Assembly (NCBI RefSeq): GCF_009909195.1
Contig: NZ_JAAAMU010000006.1
Span: 186,001-250,000 of the forward strand
Direction: 5' to 3'
DNA: 64,000 nucleotides
DNA from: Paenibacillus sacheonensis
Lineage (GTDB): Bacteria; Bacillota; Bacilli; Paenibacillales; Paenibacillaceae
The position numbers were made by a program, and so were the translations under genes. This document shows positions 7,204 to 16,062 of this stretch, one piece after another; position 1 is the first letter of the stretch, and the number at the start of each line of letters is the position of its first letter. Under the pieces are notes generated by a model that saw nothing but the letters and a program-made list of their open reading frames with translations, was not told the origin of the DNA and did not search any database.

Positions 7204-7989
7204 TTACTCGCCGCGGGCAAAGACTTGCACGCGGCCAAGCTCAGGAATCCGAATCCTGATCTTCCCCTTATCGGCAGCCTGCAGCGCATCCACGAACAAC
7301 TGCGGGTCCGCCGTATTCTCGGCAAACATCCCGAAATGCATCGGAATGGCCGTGCCCGCGCCGGATCTTACCGTCAGCTCCGCAGCTTCTTGCGCGCTCA
7401 TATTGCCCCAGCGCCCGTTGATCGGAAGCGCGATGCAATCCGCCTTCAGCTCGCCGGCGATGCGCAGCAGCTCGTCCGTCAACTCCGAATCCCCGACATG
7501 GTAAATGCGGCTGCCTTCGCGGTCGAGCACGAAGCCGACCGCATCGCATTCGCCGTCGCCCGAGCTGTGCTCGGCGTAGACCGCACGGATTCGGACGCCG
7601 CCGAACAAGAATTCTTCGCCTTGATCGATGCGCATGAATGCATCCTCAGGCAGCCCCAGCTTGCGGTAATGCTTTTGCACCGATCCCGGTCCGGCTACTT
7701 TCATGCCGGCGTGCCGCACCGCGTGGATAACCGACGGCTCATCGAAATGATCCAAGTGATCATGCGTGATCAGCAGCAGGTCGCCTCGCAGCCGATCAGG
7801 CCGAATCGGCGCCGGGGCCAGACGGGTCAACCCGTCCTGCTGCTCGACCGTATCGGATAGATACGGATCGATGACGATCGTCGCGCGGCTGCCGAAGCGC
7901 CATGCGAAGCCGCCTTGTCCCAGCCACACCCACGCCGAGTCCCGCTCCGAAATCGGAACCGCTTCTAATTGCTGCAGACAGTCGTTCAT
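7204..7989 (-). CDS. MBL-fold metal-dependent hydrolase (UlaG-like)
   Basis: This 261-residue protein has the metallo-beta-lactamase signature T-H76-D-H78-L-D80-H81 and further likely metal ligands in YHVGDSEL and PMHFGMF. The latter is typical of the UlaG/YtnP-like branch, whose members include lactonases acting on sugar lactones. It is the last gene of a three-gene minus-strand unit, 27 nt after an SDR oxidoreductase and following D-galactonate dehydratase. A dehydrogenase-lactonase-dehydratase set would fit oxidative galactose breakdown. That assignment is inference, and many proteins of this fold have other substrates. Confidence 0.88.
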   Translation of the reverse strand: MNDCLQQLEAVPISERDSAWVWLGQGGFAWRFGSRATIVIDPYLSDTVEQQDGLTRLAPAPIRPDRLRGDLLLITHDHLDHFDEPSVIHAVRHAGMKVAGPGSVQKHYRKLGLPEDAFMRIDQGEEFLFGGVRIRAVYAEHSSGDGECDAVGFVLDREGSRIYHVGDSELTDELLRIAGELKADCIALPINGRWGNMSAQEAAELTVRSGAGTAIPMHFGMFAENTADPQLFVDALQAADKGKIRIRIPELGRVQVFARGE

Positions 7990-8016
7990 TTTCGCCCCCG
8001 CCCTCTCCTTCGAACG

Positions 8017-8790
8017 TTATCTCCAAGACAGATGGCTCGACTCGCCGCCGTCCACGACCAAGGTGGAGCCCGTGATGAAGGACGCCCGGTCGCTCGCCAG
8101 GAAAGCGACCGCTTCCCCGATCTCCGCGGCTTCCGCAATGCGCCCAAGCGGAATATTCCGCGCCATCTTGCGTTCCAGATCTTCCCTCTCCTTCTCGTTC
8201 AGAGGAGCCATCCTACGATCCACGTTGCTGTTGCGCGTCATTCCCGGAAGCACCGTGTTGATGCGAATGCCTAAGGGCGCATACTCCAGCGCAATGCTTC
8301 TCGACATGGAGACGACGCCGCCCTTGACTGCCGCGTAGACGGAGAAATGAGGCTGCGTTTGCAGCGCATGAACGGAGGCGATATTGACGATCGATCCCCG
8401 TCCCTGCTCCTTCATGAAGGGAAGCACGTTCTGAATGGCGAGAAAATGTCCTCTCAGGTCCGTCGTCAGCACTTTGTCGAAGTCGTCCGCAGTCGTTCTT
8501 TCCACCGAATTATGATAATGCGTGCCTACGTTATTGACCAATATATCGACGGTGCCCCATTGGGCGACCGTCCGCTCAACGGCATGGCTAATATCGGCTT
8601 CCCGCGAGACATCCGTACGAATGAACCGGACGCGGTCGCGATCCTCCGTCATCTCCAGCACGGCCCGGCTCCCGATCTCTTCGTTCCAATCGAGCACCGA
8701 GACGCGGCAGCCTTCCCTTAGCAGGACCTCCGCAATGCCTCTGCCGATTCCGCTCGCCGCTCCGGTCACGATCGCTACTCTATCCTGCAT
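8017..8790 (-). CDS. SDR family NAD(P)-dependent oxidoreductase
   Basis: This 257-residue classical short-chain dehydrogenase has the Rossmann motif TGAASGIGRG at 9-18, NNVG at 86-89, catalytic S139, and Y152 with K156 in the YAAVK motif. The C-terminal GSTLVVDGG is the usual end of the family. D34 at the end of beta-2 (VLDW) favours NAD over NADP. The ATG at 8790 is preceded by GAGGAG and begins 28 nt after the dehydratase stop, which is why the longer frame to 8883 is rejected. The substrate is probably a sugar or sugar acid, judging from the neighbouring galactonate dehydratase. Confidence 0.93.
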   Translation of the reverse strand: MQDRVAIVTGAASGIGRGIAEVLLREGCRVSVLDWNEEIGSRAVLEMTEDRDRVRFIRTDVSREADISHAVERTVAQWGTVDILVNNVGTHYHNSVERTTADDFDKVLTTDLRGHFLAIQNVLPFMKEQGRGSIVNIASVHALQTQPHFSVYAAVKGGVVSMSRSIALEYAPLGIRINTVLPGMTRNSNVDRRMAPLNEKEREDLERKMARNIPLGRIAEAAEIGEAVAFLASDRASFITGSTLVVDGGESSHLSWR

Positions 8791-8818
8791 CTGTGCATTC
8801 TCCTCGGCTGTCGTAGTC

Positions 8819-9943
8819 CTACCAGTCCGCAACGGACCCGTCATCTTCGTGGAACCAGCGCGGCGTATCCCAATCGCCGTCATACAGCTTGTCCTGAATG
8901 GCGTCTTCGTCCACTTCGATGCCGAGTCCCGGAGCCGTGGGAATGTCGATGTAACCGTCCTTGATCACGAACGGATTCTTCAAATACCCGTGTCCCACTT
9001 CGGCATGCTCCTGCGAAACGAAATTCGGCACGTTGGCCGACAATTGAATGCTCGCGGCCAGATTGATCGGGCCGAGCGGGTTATGAGGCGCGAAGCCGGC
9101 ATAGTAAACCTCTGCCATCGCCGCGATTTTCTTGCCTTCCAGAATACCGCCGCAATGCGCCAGATCCGGCTGCACGATCGCGGCCGCCTGCTTCTCCAGC
9201 ACTTCGCGGAACGCCCACTTGGAGAACAGCCGCTCGCCCGTGGCAATCGGGGTCGTCGTCGAGCGGGCGATCGTCACCATCGTGTCGACGTTCTCCGGCA
9301 GGCACGGCTCCTCGATGAACGCGAGGTTGAAGCGCTCCAGCTCCTTGCAAAGGCGAACCGCCAGCGCCGGGCTGATCCGGCCATGGAAGTCGATGCCGAG
9401 ATCGCAGTCCGGGCCGATCGCGTCGCGGATCGCTTCGACCCGCTCCACCTGCTTCGTCACCCATGCCGGCGTCTCGATGACATGCGCCATCGCTTCGATG
9501 CCGGTCTTCATCATTTTGAAGCCTTGCTCTTTCAAACGTTTGGCATTGGCGCTGGATTCTTCCGCGGTCGAGCCGCCGATTCCCCGGTACATCTTAATCC
9601 GGTCGCGAACGGCGCCGCCGAGCAGCTGATAAACCGGCACGCCCAGCGATTTGCCGAGAATGTCCCACATCGCCTGCTCCAGTCCGCTGATGGCGCTCGT
9701 CAGAATCGGACCTCCGCGATAGAACGTACCGCGGTACATCGCTTGCCACAAATGCTCGATGCGTCGCGGATCCTGGCCGATCAGATGCGGCTCAAGCTCC
9801 TTGATCGCCATTTCGACCGTGCGCGACCGTCCTTCGACGATCGCTTCTCCCCAGCCGACGATGCCTTCGTCGGTCGACATTTTCAGGAACGTCAAGCGGG
9901 GCTTCAAGTGGAACAATTCGATTTTGCTGATGCGCATGGACAT
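8819..9943 (-). CDS. dgoD: D-galactonate dehydratase
   Basis: This enolase-superfamily enzyme dehydrates D-galactonate to 2-dehydro-3-deoxy-D-galactonate in the De Ley-Doudoroff pathway. The 374 residues align by eye with Escherichia coli DgoD through most of the length. Metal ligands are D185, E211 and E237. The acid/base histidines are H187 in DFHGR and H287 in HNPLGP. Together they match the family's catalytic set, and the ending WFHEDDGSVADW is also DgoD-like. AAGGAGG lies just before the ATG. It is the first gene of an operon with an SDR oxidoreductase and an MBL hydrolase. No KDGal kinase or aldolase is in the window. Confidence 0.92.
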   Translation of the reverse strand: MSMRISKIELFHLKPRLTFLKMSTDEGIVGWGEAIVEGRSRTVEMAIKELEPHLIGQDPRRIEHLWQAMYRGTFYRGGPILTSAISGLEQAMWDILGKSLGVPVYQLLGGAVRDRIKMYRGIGGSTAEESSANAKRLKEQGFKMMKTGIEAMAHVIETPAWVTKQVERVEAIRDAIGPDCDLGIDFHGRISPALAVRLCKELERFNLAFIEEPCLPENVDTMVTIARSTTTPIATGERLFSKWAFREVLEKQAAAIVQPDLAHCGGILEGKKIAAMAEVYYAGFAPHNPLGPINLAASIQLSANVPNFVSQEHAEVGHGYLKNPFVIKDGYIDIPTAPGLGIEVDEDAIQDKLYDGDWDTPRWFHEDDGSVADW

Positions 9944-10262
9944 GTGGCCTCCTTGTATGGGTTGACGCCGAGTACGAATTCCCGGGTTGAGACCGCTTTC
10001 GATTGCGAGTCCGTCTTATTGCCGCTTAACGCAATCGATCAGCGTTAGCCATGGTTCAAGCCTGCTCTGCCGGGCATTCCTTTTGTTCTTTCGACAGGTA
10101 ACCGCAAATTCCTTGAGGAGGAGAAAGACGAACGAAAAAACAAATGAAATAGACAAACGAAAATAGACAAACGAAAAAAGCGCAACGCGTATGCGCTGCG
10201 CTTGCAGGATGAACATCGACGAATCCAGTCGAATCAGTTTACAGCATGGAATCCGGTATCGG
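9944..10262. other. Intergenic region between dgoD and tsaD
   Basis: This 319-bp gap lies between the start of dgoD and the end of tsaD, both on the minus strand. It holds the tsaD terminator (10174-10203), two direct copies of AGACAAACGAAAA (10151-10177) and presumably the dgoD promoter, for which no clear -35/-10 pair was found. Confidence 0.5.
10174..10203 (-). terminator. Terminator of the thiL-tsaD operon
   Basis: On the minus strand AAGCGCAGCGC and GCGTTGCGCTT form a hairpin with a CATAC-type loop, followed by TTTTTT. It lies about 60 nt after the tsaD stop. Confidence 0.85.
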
Positions 10263-11393
10263 TCAAACCGACCATTCTTCCAGCGAAAGCCCCGGCTCCG
10301 CCTTCATGTCGAGCGGCGTAAACTCGCCTCGCGTCCACTTCAGATGCGCCGCGGCGCCGATCATTGCGGCATTGTCGGTGCAAAGCCTGAGCGGCGGAAC
10401 GAGCAGCGGAATGCCTGCATCGGCGCAGCGCGCCGTCAATTCCGCGCGCAAGCCGCCGTTGGCGGCCACGCCGCCGCAGAGAAGCAGCTGCTTGACGCCG
10501 AATTCGCGGGCGGCACGCAGCGCCTTGGTCGTCAGCACGTCGATGACGGAAGCTTGGAATCCGCGGGCCAATGCGGCCTGGCGGATCGTCTCGCCTTTCA
10601 TCGCGGCCGTATTGATGCTGGCAAGCACCGCGGATTTCAGACCGCTGAAGCTGAAATCGTACGAGTCCGGCTCCAGCCAGGCGCGCGGCAGCACGATCTC
10701 TTCTTCCGCCTCCTGCGCCAGCCGGTCGATATGCGGCCCGCCGGGATACGGAAAATGCAGCGTCCGCGCTACTTTGTCGTACGCTTCGCCGACGGCGTCG
10801 TCGCGCGTGCGGCCGATAATGCGGAATTTGCCTTCGCTCTCGAGCAGCACCAGCTCCGTATGCCCGCCGGATGCAACCAGCGCCAGGCACGGATAGATCA
10901 TCTCGTGCACGAGTTCGTTGGCATAGATATGGCCGGCGATATGATGCGTGCCGATGAGCGGCAGGCCGAGTGCCATCGCCAGGCCTTTGGCAGCGACGAT
11001 GCCGACAAGCAGCGCCCCGACGAGTCCCGGACCCTGCGTCACCGCGATCGCGGACAGGTCGCGGAAGGCGACGCCGGCCTCGGCCAGCGCCTGCTCCATG
11101 ATGATCGTGATGGACTCCACGTGCTTGCGCGACGCGATCTCCGGCACGACGCCGCCGAATCTGCGATGCGTCTCGATCTGGCTGGATATGACGTTGGATA
11201 AAATTTCCTTGCCACCGCGGATGACGGCGACCGAGGTTTCGTCGCAGCTCGTCTCTACGGCGAGAATGAGTTCGTTCGCCGGGTTGGTCGTACGCGGCGC
11301 GCCGGGCGCCTTTGTTAGGGCGGTTGCGTTAGTTTCGCCCGCCGAGTTCATTGGATGCATCACGCTGGCCTCGCTAGTTACGTTCTTCGTCAT
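10263..11393 (-). CDS. tsaD: tRNA N6-adenosine threonylcarbamoyltransferase TsaD
   Basis: TsaD transfers the threonylcarbamoyl group to A37 of ANN-decoding tRNAs, working with TsaB and TsaE. The ASKHA fold is visible: [15 protein letters not shown] near the N-terminus, the metal-binding [11 protein letters not shown], and [11 protein letters not shown] further on. From the ATG at 11393 the protein has 376 residues, about 35 longer than usual at the N-terminus. That start is favoured because GTGGAG precedes it and it overlaps the rimI stop by 20 nt; a shorter start at 11360 is possible. It is the last gene of the cluster and is followed by a terminator. Confidence 0.96.
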   Translation of the reverse strand: MTKNVTSEASVMHPMNSAGETNATALTKAPGAPRTTNPANELILAVETSCDETSVAVIRGGKEILSNVISSQIETHRRFGGVVPEIASRKHVESITIIMEQALAEAGVAFRDLSAIAVTQGPGLVGALLVGIVAAKGLAMALGLPLIGTHHIAGHIYANELVHEMIYPCLALVASGGHTELVLLESEGKFRIIGRTRDDAVGEAYDKVARTLHFPYPGGPHIDRLAQEAEEEIVLPRAWLEPDSYDFSFSGLKSAVLASINTAAMKGETIRQAALARGFQASVIDVLTTKALRAAREFGVKQLLLCGGVAANGGLRAELTARCADAGIPLLVPPLRLCTDNAAMIGAAAHLKWTRGEFTPLDMKAEPGLSLEEWSV

Positions 11394-11880
11394 ACGAATA
11401 CTCCACTTCAATGGACTCCGGCAGCTCCGCCCACATGATGAGGGCATCCTCCATATTGTCCGAATAATAGCCGGGCCGAATGCCGGACGGCTCGAAACCC
11501 AGCTTCGCGTACAGCCGCTTCGCGACCTCGTTGCTCACGCGCACCTCCAGCGTCATGCGGCGCGCGCCGAACAGAAGCGCCGTCCGCTGCAGCTCCTTCA
11601 TGAGCCGCTCTCCGAGCCCCTGCCCGCGGTATGCTTCGCGCACGGCCACGTTCGTCACATGCGCCTCGTCCATGATCGTCCACATGCCGGCATAGCCGAT
11701 CACATGGTCCTCGTAATCCATCACCATATATCGGGCAAAGTGATTGTTCGTCAGCTCGTTCACGAACGCCTCTTCCGTCCAGGGCGTCGGGAAGCATTCC
11801 TGCTCGATGGCAACGATCGTCGGCACGTCGTCCATCGTCATGGCACGAAATACAAGGCGGCTTTGGTTAATGGGCGTCAT
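11374..11880 (-). CDS. rimI: Ribosomal protein alanine N-acetyltransferase RimI
   Basis: This 168-residue GNAT acetyltransferase has the acetyl-CoA loop [14 protein letters not shown] and the later [19 protein letters not shown], both typical of RimI, which acetylates the N-terminal alanine of ribosomal protein S18. It sits between tsaB and tsaD, overlapping tsaB by 14 nt and tsaD by 20 nt, an order conserved across Bacillota. The biological target in Gram-positives is less certain than the family membership. Confidence 0.94.
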   Translation of the reverse strand: MTPINQSRLVFRAMTMDDVPTIVAIEQECFPTPWTEEAFVNELTNNHFARYMVMDYEDHVIGYAGMWTIMDEAHVTNVAVREAYRGQGLGERLMKELQRTALLFGARRMTLEVRVSNEVAKRLYAKLGFEPSGIRPGYYSDNMEDALIMWAELPESIEVEYSYDEERN

Positions 11881-12796
11881 CAGAAACAGCTCCTTCCGCT
11901 GCGGCTTGCTTCGCCGTTCTCTCCTGCAGCTTCACTTCGGCTTCCGTCAGCTGCGTGTAATTCGGCGTGAACGCGTGCACGTCGTCGCTCTCGCCTGCGG
12001 CAAGTCTCGCCGCGCCAAGCGCGGCAACGGCTCGTCCTTCCAGCCAGACCGGCAGCTTGCGGACTTGAACGCCCGGGCAGATGGCCTGCAGCCGATCGAC
12101 CTCCGCCTCATGCTTCTCAAGCTCGCCGGCTATCCAGATGGCGGCCGGACGCTGCGCGGCATCGGACGCATCGACGTCGGCCGCCAGCTCGTCCACCCAG
12201 TCATGCATCAGGCGGATGCCGTCCTTGGCCAGCCGTTTCCATGCTCCCTCGCGTACAGCCGTTCCAGTCTCGAAGGAAGCCGTATACACTTGGCCTCTTC
12301 TCGCATCCATAATGGGAACGACCCAGACCGGTCCCGTTGCGTTCTGATCCGAGCGCGGCAGCTGGCTGACTGCCTGCTTATTTGCAGCCGCTAGCCTATC
12401 TGCTGCTTCCGAGATCGAACCGTCGCCGTTCTCGCGATTGTCCTGCTGCCGCGCGCCGTATGCCAGCGCCTCCAGGCTGGAGACGCCGACAAGCGGCTTG
12501 TTCCAGACCCAGGCTAACGTTTTGCCGAGCGAAACCGCAATGCGCATGCCCGTGTACGAGCCCGGTCCCCGGCCGATCGCGATACCGTCCAGTTCCTCCG
12601 GCTTCACGCCGCATTCCGCCAGCATCGTCTGAACCGTCGATACCGTATGTACGGAATGATTGCGTTCCGCCAGGGACAGCACTTCCTTCAGCACTTCGCC
12701 GCCGCGCGTCAGCGCAGCCGCCAGCGCGGCCGTCGACGTATCCACCGCAAGCACGAGCAGCCCGTCCGGACCGCCCTCCGTTGTATGTTCACCCAT
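11867..12796 (-). CDS. tsaB: tRNA threonylcarbamoyladenosine biosynthesis protein TsaB
   Basis: TsaB is the scaffold partner of TsaD in t6A synthesis. The N-terminal LAVDTSTAALAAAL and the IGRGPGSYTGMRIA loop are diagnostic. At 309 residues it is some 70 longer than the usual 230-240. The extra length includes a charged, Gln/Asn-rich insertion around residues 115-155 (…QQDNRENGDGS…SQLPRSDQNATG) and a C-terminal tail that overlaps rimI. The insertion looks like a loop and should not disturb the fold. It starts 4 nt after the tsaE stop. Confidence 0.95.
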   Translation of the reverse strand: MGEHTTEGGPDGLLVLAVDTSTAALAAALTRGGEVLKEVLSLAERNHSVHTVSTVQTMLAECGVKPEELDGIAIGRGPGSYTGMRIAVSLGKTLAWVWNKPLVGVSSLEALAYGARQQDNRENGDGSISEAADRLAAANKQAVSQLPRSDQNATGPVWVVPIMDARRGQVYTASFETGTAVREGAWKRLAKDGIRLMHDWVDELAADVDASDAAQRPAAIWIAGELEKHEAEVDRLQAICPGVQVRKLPVWLEGRAVAALGAARLAAGESDDVHAFTPNYTQLTEAEVKLQERTAKQAAAEGAVSDDAH

Positions 12797-12799
12797 GTG

Positions 12800-13282
12800 C
12801 TACCTAGCTCCCATTCCCTGTAATTGCCGGCACCAGGCCGCATAAGGCTCGCCGATGCCGGTAATCGTAATCCGGCGCGTCTCCCCGCCCGTATGCGCGA
12901 GATACATCTGCAGCCGGTCCGGCGGGAGCAGCGCCTCGATCAGACTCGCCCATTCCACGATGGTCACGCCATCGCCGAAGAAGTAGTCGTCGAGGCCCAG
13001 CTCGTCCGCCTCCGGCTCCGACAGCCGGTACACATCCATATGATAGAGCGGCAGCTGCGCGCCCTTATATTCTTTAATAATCGTAAACGTGGGACTGTTC
13101 ACCACGCCCGGTACGCCGATTCCCTTGGCAAAAGCCTGCGAGAATCTCGTCTTGCCGGCTCCGAGATCGCCGTCCAGCGCCAGCACCGTTCCCGGCGCGG
13201 CCCAGCCCGCCAGCGTCTCCGCGAGACGAACCGTATCCGACTCGTCCGCGGCGTCCCATATGATTTCGAAGGTCTCGCTCAT
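12800..13282 (-). CDS. tsaE: tRNA threonylcarbamoyladenosine biosynthesis ATPase TsaE
   Basis: This 160-residue P-loop ATPase has Walker [11 protein letters not shown] at about residues 40-49 and the TsaE-specific [11 protein letters not shown] and HMDVYRL motifs. TsaE regulates and resets the TsaBD complex by ATP hydrolysis. It follows thiL by 12 nt and precedes tsaB by 3 nt, so the five genes are surely one operon. Confidence 0.96.
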   Translation of the reverse strand: MSETFEIIWDAADESDTVRLAETLAGWAAPGTVLALDGDLGAGKTRFSQAFAKGIGVPGVVNSPTFTIIKEYKGAQLPLYHMDVYRLSEPEADELGLDDYFFGDGVTIVEWASLIEALLPPDRLQMYLAHTGGETRRITITGIGEPYAAWCRQLQGMGAR

Positions 13283-13294
13283 CCCTTAACGCTC

Positions 13295-14422
13295 CTACCC
13301 GCCAAAATGATTATATCCCCGCTTCGCGAGCGGCTCGCGCCGATGCGATGACGCGCTGCCGCGCCCGTTGTCCGTCCCGCGGTCAGCTCCGCGATCGCGG
13401 ATCAGCTCCACGGCGGCGGCGCCTTCCTCTGCCGCGCCGATAATGTACATCGGCAGGCCGGCCGCTTCGAGCTCGGCCTTGGCCGCGTCCGCGTCTTCGG
13501 CTGCGATGGTGCCGAGCAGCACGTAGTCTTCGCCGCCGTAGAGGATCCACGACAGCGGATCCTCGCCGCAGCGGTGCGCGTAAGCGGTCAGGCTGCCGCT
13601 CCTCGGCAGCCTCGACTCGCGGAGCGCGAGCACGATGCCCGAAGCCTCGGCGATTTCCCAGGCTTCGCTGGCGAGTCCGTCGCTGACGTCGTTCAGCGAC
13701 GTGACCGTTCCGCGGGCGGCCAGCAGCGCCGCAGCGCGCACGGACGGCGCCGGCCGGCGGTGCGCCTGCACCAGCGCCGCCGTGCCGGCCGCCTCGGCCG
13801 CGGCCAGCGGCACGGGCCGCACCTGCGCGCCCGGCGCGGTCCCGCCCGCCGCTGCCGCGGCGAGCAAATAATGCAGACCGGCCGCGGCCATCCCCGCAGC
13901 GCCGGTCACGAACACGGCGTCGCCGGGCCTCGCCCCCGCCCGGCGGATCGCCGCTCCGGCCGCGACGGTGCCCGTTACCGTCACGGCAACGACCACGTGC
14001 AGCGGCGACGAAGTCGTGTCGCCGCCGATGACCGCCACGCCGTAATGGGCGGCGCAGGCGTAAAGCCCGTCATAGAGCCGTCGCACGCGCTCCGGCCCCC
14101 AAGCCTGCGGCACGCTGATCGAGACCAGCGCGTGCCGGGGCGTGCCCCCCATCGCCGCGATATCGCTGACGTTCGCGGCCAGCGCTTTCCAGCCGACGTC
14201 TTCCTCCGCCATCGTCGCGTCGTTGAAGTGCACGGTCTCCACCATCGTGTCGACCGCGAGCAGCCATTCCAGCTCCCCGCGCGCGGACGGCGGAGCGCCG
14301 ACGACCGCCGCATCGTCGCCGATGCCGAGCACGACGCCTTGCGAAGCGAGCAGCGAAGGGCTCTGCCTGCCGTCCGTCCAATGGCGGATTCGCGCAAATT
14401 CGTCCAGACTACCACCCTCCAC
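13295..14422 (-). CDS. thiL: Thiamine-monophosphate kinase
   Basis: ThiL phosphorylates thiamine monophosphate to the active diphosphate. The 375-residue protein has the PurM-like hallmarks GIGDDAAVV, LAVDTMVETVHF, the VGWKALAANVSDIAAMGGTPRHALVS region (about residues 75-100) and VTGAAG. The coding sequence is very GC-rich and alanine-rich around residues 190-240, and the C-terminus has an Arg/Gly-rich tail after about residue 345 that the family core does not need. It heads the thiL-tsaE-tsaB-rimI-tsaD operon. Confidence 0.94.
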   Translation of the reverse strand: MEGGSLDEFARIRHWTDGRQSPSLLASQGVVLGIGDDAAVVGAPPSARGELEWLLAVDTMVETVHFNDATMAEEDVGWKALAANVSDIAAMGGTPRHALVSISVPQAWGPERVRRLYDGLYACAAHYGVAVIGGDTTSSPLHVVVAVTVTGTVAAGAAIRRAGARPGDAVFVTGAAGMAAAGLHYLLAAAAAGGTAPGAQVRPVPLAAAEAAGTAALVQAHRRPAPSVRAAALLAARGTVTSLNDVSDGLASEAWEIAEASGIVLALRESRLPRSGSLTAYAHRCGEDPLSWILYGGEDYVLLGTIAAEDADAAKAELEAAGLPMYIIGAAEEGAAAVELIRDRGADRGTDNGRGSASSHRREPLAKRGYNHFGG

Positions 14423-14484
14423 CCGTCACCGGTCGCCTCGACCGTCTAATTGACCTTATTATATCGGTCCATCCGCGGAGCCGC

Positions 14485-14532
14485 AACAAAAGGAGGCAGG
14501 ACCTCGCCTCTGCCGGGCGGTCCTGCCTCCTT
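14485..14532 (-). terminator. Terminator after the YitT-like gene
   Basis: On the minus strand AAGGAGGCAGGACC pairs with GGTCCTGCCTCCTT and TTTG follows. The 14-bp stem lies about 130 nt after the YitT-like gene and just upstream of thiL. Confidence 0.85.
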
Positions 14533-14659
14533 GATCACCGACTGCGGGATCGTTCTGCTTGCTGTGCTTTGCATGGATATATCTCGAGCCGTATACGTAC
14601 CTATTCGAACGTTCAATGCCTACCCGTGTGACCCGTTTAATGCTTGTCTGTACCGTGCG

Positions 14660-15526
14660 TTAGTGAATGTCCCGCTTCTTAAAGCGTCCGCCCTTCACGT
14701 CATGAATGTTGCCGACCGCCAGGAACGCGGTAGGATCCAGCTCTTGGACGATGGACTTCATCTTCGCTTCTTCCAGACGAGTAATGACGCAGAAGATAAC
14801 CCGCTTCATGCCGCCGGAATACGCGCCCTCGCCGTGCAGATAAGTGACGCCGCGGCCGAGACGGCTCATGATGGTGTCCCCGATTTCCTTCGCTTCATCG
14901 CTGATGATCCACACCGACTTCGACTGATCGAAGCCCTCCAGCGTAATATCGATCATTTTGAACGCAATGTAATAGGCAATGAGCGAGTACATCGCGCTGT
15001 CCCAAGAGAAGACGAAGCCCGCGCTGCCGAGAATGAATAGATTGAAGAACATGACGATCTCGCCGACGGAGAACGCGCTTTTCTTCGTGAACAGAATCGC
15101 GATGATCTCCGTGCCGTCCAGCGATCCGCCGAACCGGATGACAAGCCCGACCCCGATCCCGAGGATAACCCCGCCGATAACGGGCGCGAGGAACGGACTG
15201 TACGTCAACGCCTTCACGGGATGGAGCAGCGTCGTGCCGATGGACATGACCGTAACGCCGTAGAGCGTCGAGAGCGCGAACGTTTTGCCGATCTGTTTAT
15301 ACCCGATGATGAGGAAAGGCACGTTGAGCAAGAATAGAAAGATACCGAGGGTCAAACCCGTTATGTGGGATAAAATGATCGAAATCCCGACAATGCCGCC
15401 ATCAATAATGTTGTTCGGCACGAGAAAAATTTCCAGAGCTACCGATACAAGCGCCGCACCAATCGTAATAAATACGATTCGCCGCAGCAATTCAAGCTTT
15501 GTAATCTTATAATGCTGTTTCGCCAT
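14660..15526 (-). CDS. YitT family membrane protein (DUF161/DUF2179)
   Basis: This 288-residue protein has five or six hydrophobic segments in the first about 190 residues, including the pattern FLVPNNIIDGGIVGISIILS of the YitT_membrane (DUF161) family. A cytoplasmic DUF2179 domain follows at the C-terminus (DITLEGFDQSKSVWIISDEA… to RLEEAKMKSIVQELDPTAF). The biochemical function of the family is not established; transport is usually assumed. The ATG at 15526 is preceded by GGGGGAG, so the extra residues up to 15562 are excluded. It is a single-gene unit with its own promoter and terminator. Confidence 0.93.
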   Translation of the reverse strand: MAKQHYKITKLELLRRIVFITIGAALVSVALEIFLVPNNIIDGGIVGISIILSHITGLTLGIFLFLLNVPFLIIGYKQIGKTFALSTLYGVTVMSIGTTLLHPVKALTYSPFLAPVIGGVILGIGVGLVIRFGGSLDGTEIIAILFTKKSAFSVGEIVMFFNLFILGSAGFVFSWDSAMYSLIAYYIAFKMIDITLEGFDQSKSVWIISDEAKEIGDTIMSRLGRGVTYLHGEGAYSGGMKRVIFCVITRLEEAKMKSIVQELDPTAFLAVGNIHDVKGGRFKKRDIH

Positions 15527-16062
15527 ATCTTCTCCCCCTTGCAATGGATGGTGAAAATCCATCTTCTCCTACCATTATACCTTGTTTTCGTTCAAATTCA
15601 AAATAAAATCCTGAATTATCACGCAATTGGATACGTTTTAATCGAGTTAACTTCGAATATCGCTGATTTGATTTACCATTTTACTTTAATAAAGCTACCA
15701 ATTTACTCGGAATTAAGCGGAATTGAAAATTTCCGCGACACGAGAATCCCAAAAGACAGCACACTCCTTGTTTTTCGCGACACAAGAAATCCCGGTAAAA
15801 AGCGCTTTACTTGTTCTACAAAGAAAAAACATCACCCGATTTCGGATCATGTTTTCCAGAGGATGTATTTAAGGCACGCTGCCCCTTCAATAAGTCCCAA
15901 AGGTTCGGCAGCAATATCGCCGGTTCGTTGAATTGTAATTTATATTACTGAGCCCGATGCGGAGATCGGATTAAACTATGTCCATGCCGGATGCACGGCT
16001 GTCGAAACGCCGAATGGAAATGTCTTTATCTATATAGAGCAATCAAAACCAAGGAGGGCAAC
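15527..16062. other. Intergenic region before MFS gene
   Basis: A 536-bp AT-richer stretch lies between the divergent YitT-like and MFS genes. It holds the YitT promoter (15574-15601) and two diverged copies of CGCGACACRAGAAATCCC at about 15734 and 15777. No open frame with a ribosome-binding site and no clear MFS promoter were seen. Confidence 0.45.
15574..15601 (-). promoter_or_regulatory. Promoter of the YitT-like gene
   Basis: On the minus strand TTGAAT (15596-15601) and TATAAT (15574-15579) are 16 bp apart, about 45 nt upstream of the ATG at 15526. Confidence 0.6.

Noticed and set aside
7123..7860. 245-residue plus-strand frame opposite the MBL-fold gene
   Set aside because: It is the antisense shadow of a gene with an intact HDHLDH motif in GC-rich DNA.
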